Part shown: positions 9,912 to 18,991 of the stretch, piece after piece
Layout of the letters: the number at the start of each line of letters is the position of its first letter
Position numbering within the stretch: position 1 is the first letter of the stretch
Origin: Cymbomonas tetramitiformis
Taxonomy: Eukaryota > Chlorophyta > Pyramimonadophyceae > Pyramimonadales > Pyramimonadaceae
DNA length: 64,000 nt
Direction: 5' to 3'
NCBI GenBank assembly: GCA_001247695.2
Contig: LGRX02035339.1
Location: 26,095 to 90,094, forward strand
Position numbers and translations under genes: made by a program
Notes under the pieces: generated by a model
What the model was told of the DNA's origin: nothing
The model's database searches: none
Seen by the model: the letters and a program-made list of their open reading frames with translations, nothing else

Positions 9912-10622
9912 TGCTCAGGAACTCGCTACGCAGCTGGGTACGCAACTCAGTTCGTCGCGTTTCCTCGGCTCGCATCGTAGGCCCCGCCACGAGAGCTGCG
10001 AGTGCAGAGAGCGGAGCCCTGTGCATCACTGCCGACCTGTCCCACGTCATCCAACTGCACCGCTCGGATTTGCGCGTCCTAGAGGAGAGGTACTCCAAGG
10101 TGAACACGACGCCATAGGAGCCCCGTGTGTGGTAGTAGCTGTGATCCTCACAGAGGTAGTACACGGCCTTGGAACGGGGAGTGGCTCTCGTCTTGAGGAC
10201 TCGCAGAGTGCCTTGCTGCGGACCATCGACCAGGTGGCTCTTGGCTATCTTCACCAGCTCCTCGCCCGTGCCGAGGCCCGCCACGTGCATCCGAATGGTG
10301 CCCAGGAGTCCACCAGTACAGCCTCTTGACTGCCCCCCAGCGGCAAGTACTCACCCCGCTGTCCCACTGCTGCAAAGGAGGCATAGCGGTGCATCAACTT
10401 GCTGCTGAGCTCGCATGTGTGCAGTCTCTTTCCTCGTTCCGCATAGGGCTTTCCCAGCTGGAACTCTATTCGACCCTTGAAGCACCGGTAGGGGACGAGG
10501 AAGACAGTCTGCCCGTCTAGTTCTGCGAACTCTGCGATCTCACTCGGGTTCATCCAGGTGGACTCCTGAGTGGTGCTCTCGCTGTTGGTGTCCGACTCAG
10601 GTTCGTAGGTGCTCTGGAACAC
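9742..10622 (-). pseudogene. Frameshifted minus-strand coding remnant (two overlapping ORFs)
   Basis: The ORF at 10251-10622 ends near VLVDSWAPFG, and the ORF at 9742-10290 picks up with MHVAGLGTGEELVKIAKSHL in another frame. The two overlap by 40 bp. Read together they look like one protein broken by a frameshift near 10270-10290. The joined region contains KGRIEFQLGKPYAERGKR and KAVYYLCEDHSYYHTRGSYG, which look like folded protein rather than noise. No family is recognised. It lies downstream of the gag/protease ORFs on the same strand. Confidence 0.4.
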
Positions 10623-10811
10623 CGACGGCTGATACTCCCGGCTCTGAGGGTCAAATTCCCCATTGGGCCACGTCTGATGCCTCAGGCGCAGTGGGGCTGA
10701 GGCTGGTGGCGGTACAGTACAGAACCAGATGGCCCTGCACTGTCCCCCCTGAGGGTCTTGCCTGTGGAAACTGGCGGCGGCAGCGCTGATGCATGGCCAG
10801 ACGGCCCCGCC

Positions 10812-11666
10812 TCATCCCTCCTGACGGTCTTGTGCTTGGGGGCTGGCTGGCGGCCGAGGTGGCGGGTCTCGCCTAGCTCCGTAGGTGTCAAGCTCGTCAC
10901 GTGCTCTATCTTCTGTCTTACATGCGGAGAGCATCACTCTGCCCTCCCCCAAGTGCAGAAACTCCAGGGCGGCGGCGTTGGTGTTGAACACTTCACCATC
11001 CCCCCCTTCTCCATCTGTCACCGGGTAGAACTTTCCCACCTTGCACGTCACACCTGACAGCGTCAGCAACGGAATGGCTTGCTTACCAGCCACCACCTCG
11101 TCGTACTTCACCTTCAAGCGCGCTCGGAGGTTAGCAATGTCCACCTTCTGGACATACTTCAGGGGCTGATATCGCCAGCGCTGGTCCCCCTCGTAGTAGA
11201 AAGGCAGCTGGAACTCGCCAGTCACCCTGCCCATGGGGCTCATGCTGACACTGCCAGCCATGGTGTGCCGCACCATCTTCTCCATAAGCTCCCACTGCAC
11301 GCGAGTCTTTTCGCTGAGCACGCAGAACTGGTGCGCCCTCCTGTCCCACATGAGGGTGCCAGTCACGACTCCCGTGGGGTACACCTGTTGCGCACTGAGG
11401 GCTTCCTGGACGTCCGCCATGGTGTACCGCCCGGCGTCTCGATGGGCCTGGCAGTCAGGAAGCGCGACCTGGTCGCTATCCTTCCTCCAACTCGCGCGCG
11501 TGGCCCAGGTGTCTGAGGCCACCTTCGTCTCCTTGTCGACCTTCTGGTCCACCAGCGTGAAGTCGGGCCACAGCAGCTCCGTCTCCAGGACGTCCTTCTC
11601 CTCCCCACAGCGTGCGAACGTGACGCGCACGAAGCCTGCTTCGAGTCTGATCTCTTCGTCCTCCAC
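10812..11666 (-). CDS. Minus-strand ORF of unknown function downstream of the protease ORF
   Basis: A 284-codon frame with good amino-acid balance: a helical N-terminus, DVQEALSAQQVYPTGVVTG, QLPFYYEGDQRWRYQPLKYV, and a C-terminus rich in Pro/Arg. No reverse transcriptase, integrase or RNase H motif is visible. Just upstream (11690-11809), another frame reads YARLCTLCEEEW, which fits as its missing N-terminus, so one or two frameshifts probably separate it from the protease ORF. It may be a later part of one decayed polyprotein. Confidence 0.4.
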   Translation of the reverse strand: MEDEEIRLEAGFVRVTFARCGEEKDVLETELLWPDFTLVDQKVDKETKVASDTWATRASWRKDSDQVALPDCQAHRDAGRYTMADVQEALSAQQVYPTGVVTGTLMWDRRAHQFCVLSEKTRVQWELMEKMVRHTMAGSVSMSPMGRVTGEFQLPFYYEGDQRWRYQPLKYVQKVDIANLRARLKVKYDEVVAGKQAIPLLTLSGVTCKVGKFYPVTDGEGGDGEVFNTNAAALEFLHLGEGRVMLSACKTEDRARDELDTYGARRDPPPRPPASPQAQDRQEG

Positions 11667-11750
11667 TCCTCCTCACAGAGTGTGCACAAACGAGCATAGC
11701 CAGTGCGATCGACATACAAGCGCTGCTGAGACCAGCTGCCCTCCTTGTTC

Positions 11751-14222
11751 TCACCGCCCCATGGGTTCACCGCCATGCCCGCCCACGGTTGCGTGCTGGC
11801 CAACGACATACTCTGAGTCGCTCCCAGCCTCCTGCTCCTGCGTCAGGTCTGGGTAGCGGGGGTCAGTCTGGGTTGCCGTCAGCCTTGCCGGCGTGATGGG
11901 CGTCACGCTGACTGGCTCCTCAGCATCGGCCCACTCGCTCCTGGTTGCCACATTATTAGCCTCTCGTTGACTGCACGATGTCGCTTGCAGCAGATTCAAC
12001 ATCTGGTCTGTCACGGATGTGCCAGGCGCAGGGGGTTTAAACCTGGAACTCTCGACATGCAGGCTAACTCGTCCAGTGAGCTCGGCTTGCATCAGTGAGC
12101 TGGGTCGCAATACTCCTGCTTCCACCATGGACTGGCAACGCGCGTCGAGCATCTCCCGCTCTTCCTGGTTGAATCTCTTCAGTCTGAGCTCCTCCAGGAA
12201 CGACTCCAGGAGGTGAGCTAGCCCAGGATGACCTCGCGAGAACGCACATCGTTCTCCTGAGAGGGCCAGACGGTTCTCTCCCGCCGACTCAGCAAGCGCA
12301 ATCTCGTGTCGTAGCGGAGCACGGTCGTCAAAGATCTCCGTCGCCAGGCACACCCTGGGGTCCTCGTTCCGCTTGCTCCTCACGTCGGCGGGCGGCGTCA
12401 GCTCAATCAGTGGTAGCGTGACCTTCTCCCTCATGCCCAACGACACCGCGGCCTCAGAGGTGGCGATACCCCGGTAAAGGTCGATGGTGAGCTTCAACGC
12501 GTTCTTCAGGGGCCCTGTGCCCACCAGGAAGTCCCACGTGGTGTCATTGGTGAACGTGACGAAGGCGTGAAGGCGATGTAGAGTCATGTAGGGAGTGCCT
12601 GCGGCGAGAATGACGTCCACGTAGCAGTACTTGGTGGACTCTGCGGGGCTGCCGTCGCACCTGGCCACCCTGGCCCCTGTTTCTGCATCAAAGATGGTCA
12701 GACCAAGCTGGTTGACCGTTCTGATGGGGATGATGTTGCAGTTGGCCCCAGTGTCTAGGAGTAGGGCCTTATATAACATGAGCAACCCACCAGAGGCCAC
12801 GAGGGCCATCCCTTGCGCAAGCGTCTCGTTCAGAAGCTTGCACACGGGCTGAACCTGTGCCATGGCTGTGAGCTGCTCCTCTGTGAGGCCACTGAGCATC
12901 TTCCTTTTCAGTAACTCATAGGCCTTGGCCTCCATGGTCCCCGCGTGTAGCTCGCCCCTCCCACTGAAGTTTGTCACTCCGAACTTGTCCTGGATCGTAG
13001 CTGCAGCTGCGGTGACGCGCACTGTGACTCTTTCTTTCCTAGGCTGATCCACCATGTCCTCAGGCATCTCGTCCAAAGGGATCGCTTCCTCGTCGCTGTC
13101 ATCACCAGACTCCATCCCCGGGCAGTCATCACCTTCGTCGTCACTGTCATCACCAGACTCCATCCCTGGGCAGTCGTCATCTTCGTCGTCATCACCATCA
13201 CCTTCGCCGCTGCTCTGACGGTCGTCGACGTCTGCTGCTAAGGCTGCTGGCATGGGGAGCTGACCGGTCTCGGCCAGCTCTACCAAAGTCTCCACACCCC
13301 TGGGGGCTGTTATCCTGCCCTCCGCTACGAGCCCAACAGCCAGCTTACGAAAGGCCGCGCCCAGGATCTTGATCACAGAGGCCATGAGCTGTACCTTCCT
13401 CTGCATCTCGTCCGCTGCTGGCGCCAAAGGCACCTGCGCTTCAGCCTCGTACTCTTCGGGTGTCTTCACTGGGAACCCCCTCATGTGGTGAGTGCTGCCC
13501 AGCGCTACTGCCGGTGCAGCCATGACTTCGAGATCGTCCTCCATGTTCAGTGCTTCGGGGAGTCCCCCCAAGCCTAGGGTGTTGAGCGCGTCAGAGAGCA
13601 CCTCCTCGCCCATCTCTTCAGCCAGCGCTGAGAGCACGCTGGGTGAGGAGCCGGATGGCAACCCTGGTCCAGTGATCTCACGGTGGTTCACCTCGTGCGT
13701 GTCCGAGATGTACACCTCCCTTTCCGCGACGTTCGAGGCGACCAGCTCCTCATCCGAACCCTCGTCCTCGGAGAGCACCTGTGACTTCACACTGCCAGCA
13801 CGGCTGGCAGTCTTCCGGGCAGCCACCATGCCCTGGTAGTCAGCCTTCAGTGAGTCTGAGTTACCAGTCGGGCTCTTCTGCTTGTCCGCTGGCGGTGGCT
13901 TGGCACGGTACTTGTCCTTCTCCTCGTTGGACAATTGCTGCCAGTCGGTCACCAGGATGCCCCACTCGGAGTTCTTGAAGCGGTTCTTCAAGTTGTACAT
14001 CCGTATGGCGGCGTTCTCGGCATCCCACCACTTGCTGGACCCGAGCCTGCTCTCGTGGTATCCCGCTGGCATCTTGACGTGCTTGTAGCCACTCTTGCAC
14101 TGCTCGGGGCTGGACTCATGCCACTTGGGCTTGTCGTTCGTACGACTGCCCTCAGCTGGCGGAGGTGTCTTGTTGTACGCAGGCTTTTTGGCTCTCTCCG
14201 CGACATTCACCTCCTTCTTCAT
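11751..14222 (-). CDS. Retroelement polyprotein with retropepsin-like aspartic protease domain
   Basis: An 823-codon frame that starts at 14222 with an ATG overlapping the stop of the upstream gag-like ORF (ATGA). The first ~130 residues are basic and include WQQLSNEEKDKYRAK, which resembles the end of an HMG box. A long acidic/serine linker follows, in which a CPGMESGDDSD unit is repeated. Around residue 487 comes LLLDTGANCNIIP, the DTG signature of retroviral-type aspartic proteases, and about 85 residues later DFLVGTG. The C-terminal part includes a glutamate/arginine-rich helical stretch. This would process the polyprotein of an LTR element. A reverse transcriptase should follow but is not seen. 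Confidence 0.65.
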   Translation of the reverse strand: MKKEVNVAERAKKPAYNKTPPPAEGSRTNDKPKWHESSPEQCKSGYKHVKMPAGYHESRLGSSKWWDAENAAIRMYNLKNRFKNSEWGILVTDWQQLSNEEKDKYRAKPPPADKQKSPTGNSDSLKADYQGMVAARKTASRAGSVKSQVLSEDEGSDEELVASNVAEREVYISDTHEVNHREITGPGLPSGSSPSVLSALAEEMGEEVLSDALNTLGLGGLPEALNMEDDLEVMAAPAVALGSTHHMRGFPVKTPEEYEAEAQVPLAPAADEMQRKVQLMASVIKILGAAFRKLAVGLVAEGRITAPRGVETLVELAETGQLPMPAALAADVDDRQSSGEGDGDDDEDDDCPGMESGDDSDDEGDDCPGMESGDDSDEEAIPLDEMPEDMVDQPRKERVTVRVTAAAATIQDKFGVTNFSGRGELHAGTMEAKAYELLKRKMLSGLTEEQLTAMAQVQPVCKLLNETLAQGMALVASGGLLMLYKALLLDTGANCNIIPIRTVNQLGLTIFDAETGARVARCDGSPAESTKYCYVDVILAAGTPYMTLHRLHAFVTFTNDTTWDFLVGTGPLKNALKLTIDLYRGIATSEAAVSLGMREKVTLPLIELTPPADVRSKRNEDPRVCLATEIFDDRAPLRHEIALAESAGENRLALSGERCAFSRGHPGLAHLLESFLEELRLKRFNQEEREMLDARCQSMVEAGVLRPSSLMQAELTGRVSLHVESSRFKPPAPGTSVTDQMLNLLQATSCSQREANNVATRSEWADAEEPVSVTPITPARLTATQTDPRYPDLTQEQEAGSDSEYVVGQHATVGGHGGEPMGR

Positions 14223-15412
14223 TTTTTAGAAGGCGATGCGTCCGCCTTCTTGCTGGTCTCAGGATCGCCCGCCTGTCCGTCCACGGCTCGCTCTATCTTC
14301 CTGATCGAGTTTTTTATGGCCTCGAGGTCGAGGCCATGCTGCCGGGCTTCCCAGGTGGAATACTGGCAGCCGCATCGCCTGGTGATCTCCTGCAGGAAGG
14401 TGAGGATCCAGGACTCCGCGTCGTTTTTGACCTTGTCCTGAACCTCGATGATAGCCTCCATGTTCTTCCAGGTCACCCGGTTGGGTGGTGGGTACTGAGC
14501 CCTCAGCTGCTCTTTTACCCGTGTCTGGAAGATCTTGATGCGGAGATTCTCGACGCAATCCTCGATGAAGGTGCGCAAAGTCTCGTCGCTCACCACTTTC
14601 CCAGTGTTAAGCTGCATCTCCCTGCGTTGACACATTTTCATATATGTTAGCCCATCTTGCCCCAGTTCTTGGGGCTTCTGGGTCAGGAGATCAACTTTCT
14701 CCTGAGTCCCCTTCATCATGAACTTTTTGTCAAGCGCAGCAATGAACCCCCTGAGGGCGTAGAAGTACTGCGTGTCGTGGATGCCATCTTGTCCCGTCAA
14801 CCCCTTCAGCGAGGTTCCATTAGTTCTATACTCGTTGGAAACTTCCCCGTGAGCGTCCTGGGCTGTTGCTGGCCTCGCGATTACCCACGTTGCGCCAGCG
14901 TTCATCTCATTGAAGGGGGACCTAGCACATGGAATGGAACCCTCGAGTGGGCCGTGTACGCTGGTGTCCTTGAGCACCCTATCCATGTTTGAGGCCACTA
15001 CGCCCCCACTTTCATAATTCTCACACCACCAGCCGAGCGCTGATGAGTCCTTGCCATCTAAACACGTGGTGATGATGTCCCACAGTGTTTCCCAGTCAGG
15101 AGGTGTATCCCTCAGGGCTTTCTTTTGCTCGTCAGAGAGACTGGTGGTCGTCACGGACCTGAGCCTCTTCCTGATGTTGGCGTTGTGCTGGCGCCTGAAG
15201 TTTTCGCACATGAGGGCGAAGTCCCTCAAGAACTTCGGCCGGTCTTCTTCCTTGGTGCCCGTATATGTGGGCAAAGTGCCGAGGGAAAGGCGAGTGGAAT
15301 CGCTGTAGTCCATCTCTTCCTCGAATATCACCGTAGGCTCCCGGGCTTCGGCCTCGGGCTGTCCTCCGCCGGCTGCTGTTTGTTCTTCCAGCTCGGGAAA
15401 ATGCTGGCTCAC
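14219..15412 (-). CDS. Gag-like ORF of a minus-strand LTR element
   Basis: A 397-codon frame starting at 15412. The N-terminus is acidic, then comes LPTYTGTKEEDRPKFLRDF, typical in style of a gag capsid start. Long helices with conserved Trp/Leu follow (DWETLWDIITTCLDG, FIAALDKKFMMKGTQ, FIEDCVENLRIKIFQ), and a basic serine/lysine tail ends it. No CCHC zinc knuckle is seen; there is one isolated CGC. The stop overlaps the start of the protease ORF by four bases, so the second ORF could be translated by termination-reinitiation. Confidence 0.6.
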   Translation of the reverse strand: MSQHFPELEEQTAAGGGQPEAEAREPTVIFEEEMDYSDSTRLSLGTLPTYTGTKEEDRPKFLRDFALMCENFRRQHNANIRKRLRSVTTTSLSDEQKKALRDTPPDWETLWDIITTCLDGKDSSALGWWCENYESGGVVASNMDRVLKDTSVHGPLEGSIPCARSPFNEMNAGATWVIARPATAQDAHGEVSNEYRTNGTSLKGLTGQDGIHDTQYFYALRGFIAALDKKFMMKGTQEKVDLLTQKPQELGQDGLTYMKMCQRREMQLNTGKVVSDETLRTFIEDCVENLRIKIFQTRVKEQLRAQYPPPNRVTWKNMEAIIEVQDKVKNDAESWILTFLQEITRRCGCQYSTWEARQHGLDLEAIKNSIRKIERAVDGQAGDPETSKKADASPSKK

Positions 15413-16665
15413 ACGTGCCGCTCTCTGGGTACGTCTCTCGGCTCGTTGCTGCTTCTGGAGGTCAGTAGTCGACTCCGTTGCTAATTTCTCAGCAGTGGGA
15501 AGGTGCCAAGGTGAAAGCCCTTTTCACTCCACACTTCCAAGCTTACCAGTACGGATAAATCCGTTCCTGGCCTCACCTTTTAGTGCTTCTCTCTAAGTAG
15601 CAGTCACTGTAAGGCCATCCTCGCTCATTAATGAGGTGATGAGTCTCGTGGGTGATGAGACCCCTGTTTAATTCCACTCCTTCAGATTTGCCAGCACAGA
15701 TAATTCCGCTCCTGGTCTCACTGACCAGTGCTTTGCTCCATCAGGACACTATCTCCCAGAATAGCCCAGAATATCATAATGAACGCTGTCGCAATAATAA
15801 ACACTGAGACCCCCGTTTCGCTCTACGCCTTCAGACGTACCAGTACGGATAAATCCGTTCCTGGCTTTACCATCCAGTGTTTCGCTCCATCAGGACACTG
15901 TCTCCCAGAATAGCCCAGAATATCACAATGAACGCTGTCGCAATAATAAACACTGAGACCCTCGTTCCACTCTACGCCTTCAGGCGTACCAGTACGGATA
16001 AATCCGTCCCTGGCTTTACCATCCAGTGTTTCGCTTCATCAGGACATTGTCTCCCAGAATAGCCCAGAATATAATCATAAACACTGTCGCTGTGTCTCGA
16101 ATGGCTGCTGAACCTCGAGTGTCACAACAGTCTGCTTCACTCAACCTCTTCCAAGCTTACCAGTACGGATAAATCCGTCCCTGGCCTCACCCTTCGGAGG
16201 CCTCGTTTTTCAGGACTGCTGCTTCACGCTCGGAATTACAGACGACATGTCTGTAATGAAGCCCATTTTTGTTTTGTAAAAGACTGCAGATTACAGTTCT
16301 GACGCCAACATTCAAGCACACGTCCACAAAATGTACAACTTCACAAGCAAAAGAATGTCATATATCATAAATTGCTATATCATAACACTGTTGTTTTCGC
16401 GGTCTGAGCAAGCACTTCCTTTCTCGGAACTCACTGTTACGAAGGCAAAACAAAAATGAGCGTCTGTCTCACTCTGCTACGCCACCCTCCATATCACAGC
16501 TGCTATCTCTAAATAAGATGTAACACCCATCCGTACTTCCGTACCCTGTCACTGCTGTAACCGCTCGCGCGTATCGTGCTGCGCGTGTCATATGTTCGTC
16601 ACAGGGACTACTGTCCCAAGTGTCACAACCCGGCTAAGGTACACGACAAGCCGCGGTTTGTGACA
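15413..16665 (-). mobile_element. Putative 5' LTR/leader of the minus-strand element, with 149-bp tandem repeats
   Basis: Between the gag start and about 16665 lies noncoding DNA containing a repeat of 149-bp period (about 15690-16090, three copies, the first diverged). The box ACGGATAAATCCGT, itself a perfect inverted repeat around AA, recurs at about 15552, 15844, 15993 and 16164. On the minus strand the far edge reads TGTCACAAACCGCGGCTTG from 16665, and on the plus strand TGTCACAACCCGGC starts at 16621. These two are near inverted copies, and a TGTCACAA start is usual for LTRs. A perfect hairpin ATTACAGAC/GTCTGTAAT lies near 16236-16258. I did not find the matching 3' LTR. Confidence 0.45.
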
Positions 16666-17400
16666 ACCTGCGCCACAAGTGTACATCTTACACTTACAGA
16701 TATCCGCGCGTGAGCGAGAGACGATATCATTACTATCGGTCATAGCTATCCCGAATCCTCATCCGGCGGAAATGCAACTATGTCACACAGATTGAAGAGT
16801 CGTCGTAATTCAACGGGGCGAACATAAGTTATGATGCTATCAAATATTCGTTCCGAGAACGGGGATCGTTAAGCTCCCACAAATTGTTTTCCGAATTTCA
16901 TTTAAGCACAAATTTAAGTTACACGAAACTGAATTTATTAATGACACAATATTCTAACTCCATCAACATTTATCTAAAAATTCCCAAAGTTAGGCCTAGC
17001 CTACCTTAAGATTTAGCATGATGTGTGAATGTGATATGTACCATAAATTAATGCATTGAATGTATGGCTACTGACCATACCCAACGGTAGGGTACTACTA
17101 GTCGGGGAGGCTTTCGTATGTTGATCGTCAATTCTGAAGCTTTTTAATGAAAGCTAATGGCATAGCACAAACGAAGGAACCGCACGTTACTGTTTGACAA
17201 TGACGCCCAAGGTCAAAAAGTATGTACTAGTCACCTGGGAGTAGGGCACATAATGTTATGCCTGATCAGATCCAACATTTTTTTTTGAAATCTTTCAACT
17301 CCCCCAAAAGCTGACACAAAATCAGCTGAGTGTCAATTTAAGCTGTCCAAGTTGATTTTTCGCATATATGGGTCCAATATTCGCAATATGCAAACCATCA
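16666..17400. other. No gene seen; AT-rich spacer
   Basis: This is AT-rich DNA with a short T run near 17279-17286. I saw no usable open frame, repeat family or RNA gene. Confidence 0.5.
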
Positions 17401-17477
17401 AGCATGTGCAATATGGTAATTGTTAACGTGCGCATGTTCGCCAATTCTTATTTGGGTTTGTGCTGAACCATCTCCAG

Positions 17478-17692
17478 GTGACCAGTGCCAATGGACTAAG
17501 TTCCACGAGGTATGGCTACACACCGAAAACTTGTTAAAGGTTTGCATATTTGTGTTCATCTTCTCATTTGGTTTTGTGCTGCAGCGCCTCCAGACGAGCC
17601 GTACCACTGGACTAAGTTCCACGAGGTGATATTCTACACATACAAGCACGTTGACCTGTCAAGCTGTTTTTCTTTATCTACTTGGTCATGAA
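17478..17692 (+). CDS. 3' end of a plus-strand gene with a tandemly duplicated exon (partial)
   Basis: Two copies of a small exon lie 75 bp apart. The first is 17478-17509, after CCATCTCCAG and before GTATGG. The second is 17585-17625, after TGCTGCAG and before GTGATA. Both encode WTKFHE at their end, preceded by GDQCQ and PPDEPYH respectively. Both begin with two bases of a split codon and end on a codon boundary. Their lengths, 32 and 41 bp, are not multiples of three, so using both would break the frame. Reading through the second donor gives VIFYTYKHVDLSSC and a stop at 17692. The upstream part of the gene is not recognised. It converges on the NDK-like gene. Confidence 0.45.
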
Positions 17693-18006
17693 TACTAGAG
17701 CAGCTCCTGCTATGAAGGCAGAAACAACACCGGCAATGGTGTAGAAGTTGGGACCAGGAGGAGACATCATCGTGCACAGAGCCAGACAATAGTCTGAGTC
17801 GGTGTCCTCCAAAGAGTCAAACAAGCTGGCTTTGATGGGGACGGGACCATAAGTCACCTGAAACACACAACACGCATACTCTGGGAACACTTGGTATGAA
17901 TTTAGCACCCGGCAATCTTGACGCACAGAGCCAAGCAGGGCTCAGAGTCGGTGTCCTCCAAAGAGTCAAACAAGCTGGCAGTGACTGATTCCGGACCGTA
18001 CGTCAC
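17678..18006 (-). CDS. Duplicated C-terminal exons with a membrane anchor, downstream of the NDK-like ORF
   Basis: Two exon-like segments on the minus strand share VTYGP, SLFDSLEDTDS and CLALC. The first starts at 18006 after a CAG and ends near 17917. The second runs 17857-17678, after TTTCAG, to a TAG stop. Differences between the copies fall mostly at third codon positions, so both have been translated. The second copy ends in a hydrophobic segment (YTIAGVVSAFIAGAALVF) followed by MTK, a likely C-terminal membrane anchor. The best donor of the upstream NDK-like ORF (CAG|GTGCAC at 18097) does not join them in phase, so how they are spliced is open. Confidence 0.5.
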
Positions 18007-18064
18007 CTGTCATACACAAAGAGAGTACTGTACATTCACCGACGATTCCTTTATCCTCACAGGC

Positions 18065-18991
18065 CTATGCAACAACTATTCGACGGCTCGGTGCACCTGA
18101 CATAGCAACTAGGTCATAATACAGGCTGGAATAACGCAGAACTGGCAGAGTTTCGACGTGAGGTTTGAAGAAGGGTGGCGCCAGGGGCACCTGGGGATCG
18201 ACGCTCCATTCCTTAAGAGTCTTTTCAGAAATGCCGGCAGCGAGTAGTTCCTTCCCGAAGCTGTCTTCGGTGACCTTAGCGCCCAACCAATTCATACGCT
18301 CCGCAAGAGCCTCGAACGGAGATGCGGAAGCATGCACGCCGTTGTCGCCAGTGTCAGGGCAGGACTTGAGGCCCAGCTCCTGCCACTTGGCTAGAATTTG
18401 GCCACGGAGTGAGTCAGCAGGAGCCTCGGCAGGGTCAGTTGGGCCGAGCACTGTGCCGCGGAAGGACTCCCAAGAGAGCTTCTTGGCGTCCCACTCCACG
18501 ACAAAGTAGTAGATAGAGCATCCTGGTGCCACAAACTTGCTACGCATGGACATGAAGAATCCGTTGAAGATGTAAATGTCCTGGATCTTGGCGCAGTAGA
18601 AGCCGCCACCGAACTTGACCAGGTCACCGGCTTTTTTTGCCTTACCCCACATACCATCCAAAGTGTCGGCGTCGATGCCAAGTTTAGCGGAGCCGTCCAA
18701 AGCGTTGTAAACAAGACCCTTATCCAAGGCTTCTTGCCAACCGAGCCCGAACTGCTTTTCAAACTTGTCAGAAGGCACGTTAAGCTGGTTAGGCTTAAGA
18801 AGAGTGGCTTTGCTGGCAATAGCGTAGTAGTGCTGGTCAATAAGCATTTTGGAATCGATCTCCTCAGAAGAAATAGTTCCTTCGGTGAGCACATTCAAAC
18901 CCTTGGCCACCAAGCCCTCCTTCACCAAAGCTTTGACGGGGTCAGTGACCGCGTGGGGCTTGATGAAAACAAACGCGGTGTTATTAACCAT
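18065..18991 (-). CDS. Nucleoside diphosphate kinase-like protein
   Basis: I chose the ATG at 18991 because the protein from there opens with AFVFIKPHAV, the position of the conserved first strand (usually IKPDAV) of NDK domains. The open frame extends 35 codons further upstream without similarity. The rest includes GPTDPAEAPADSLRG, matching the family's ATDP...PG-LRG segment, and NGVHASASPFEALAER, matching N-x-x-H-x-S-D-S. His220 is thus the candidate phosphohistidine. At about 300 residues it is twice the length of a standard NDK, with a long insert between the first strand and the GPTDP motif. The frame ends at 18065, but a donor at 18097 could join it to the exons at 17678-18006. NDK would balance nucleotide triphosphates; activity here is inferred. 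Confidence 0.7.
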   Translation of the reverse strand: MVNNTAFVFIKPHAVTDPVKALVKEGLVAKGLNVLTEGTISSEEIDSKMLIDQHYYAIASKATLLKPNQLNVPSDKFEKQFGLGWQEALDKGLVYNALDGSAKLGIDADTLDGMWGKAKKAGDLVKFGGGFYCAKIQDIYIFNGFFMSMRSKFVAPGCSIYYFVVEWDAKKLSWESFRGTVLGPTDPAEAPADSLRGQILAKWQELGLKSCPDTGDNGVHASASPFEALAERMNWLGAKVTEDSFGKELLAAGISEKTLKEWSVDPQVPLAPPFFKPHVETLPVLRYSSLYYDLVAMSGAPSRRIVVA

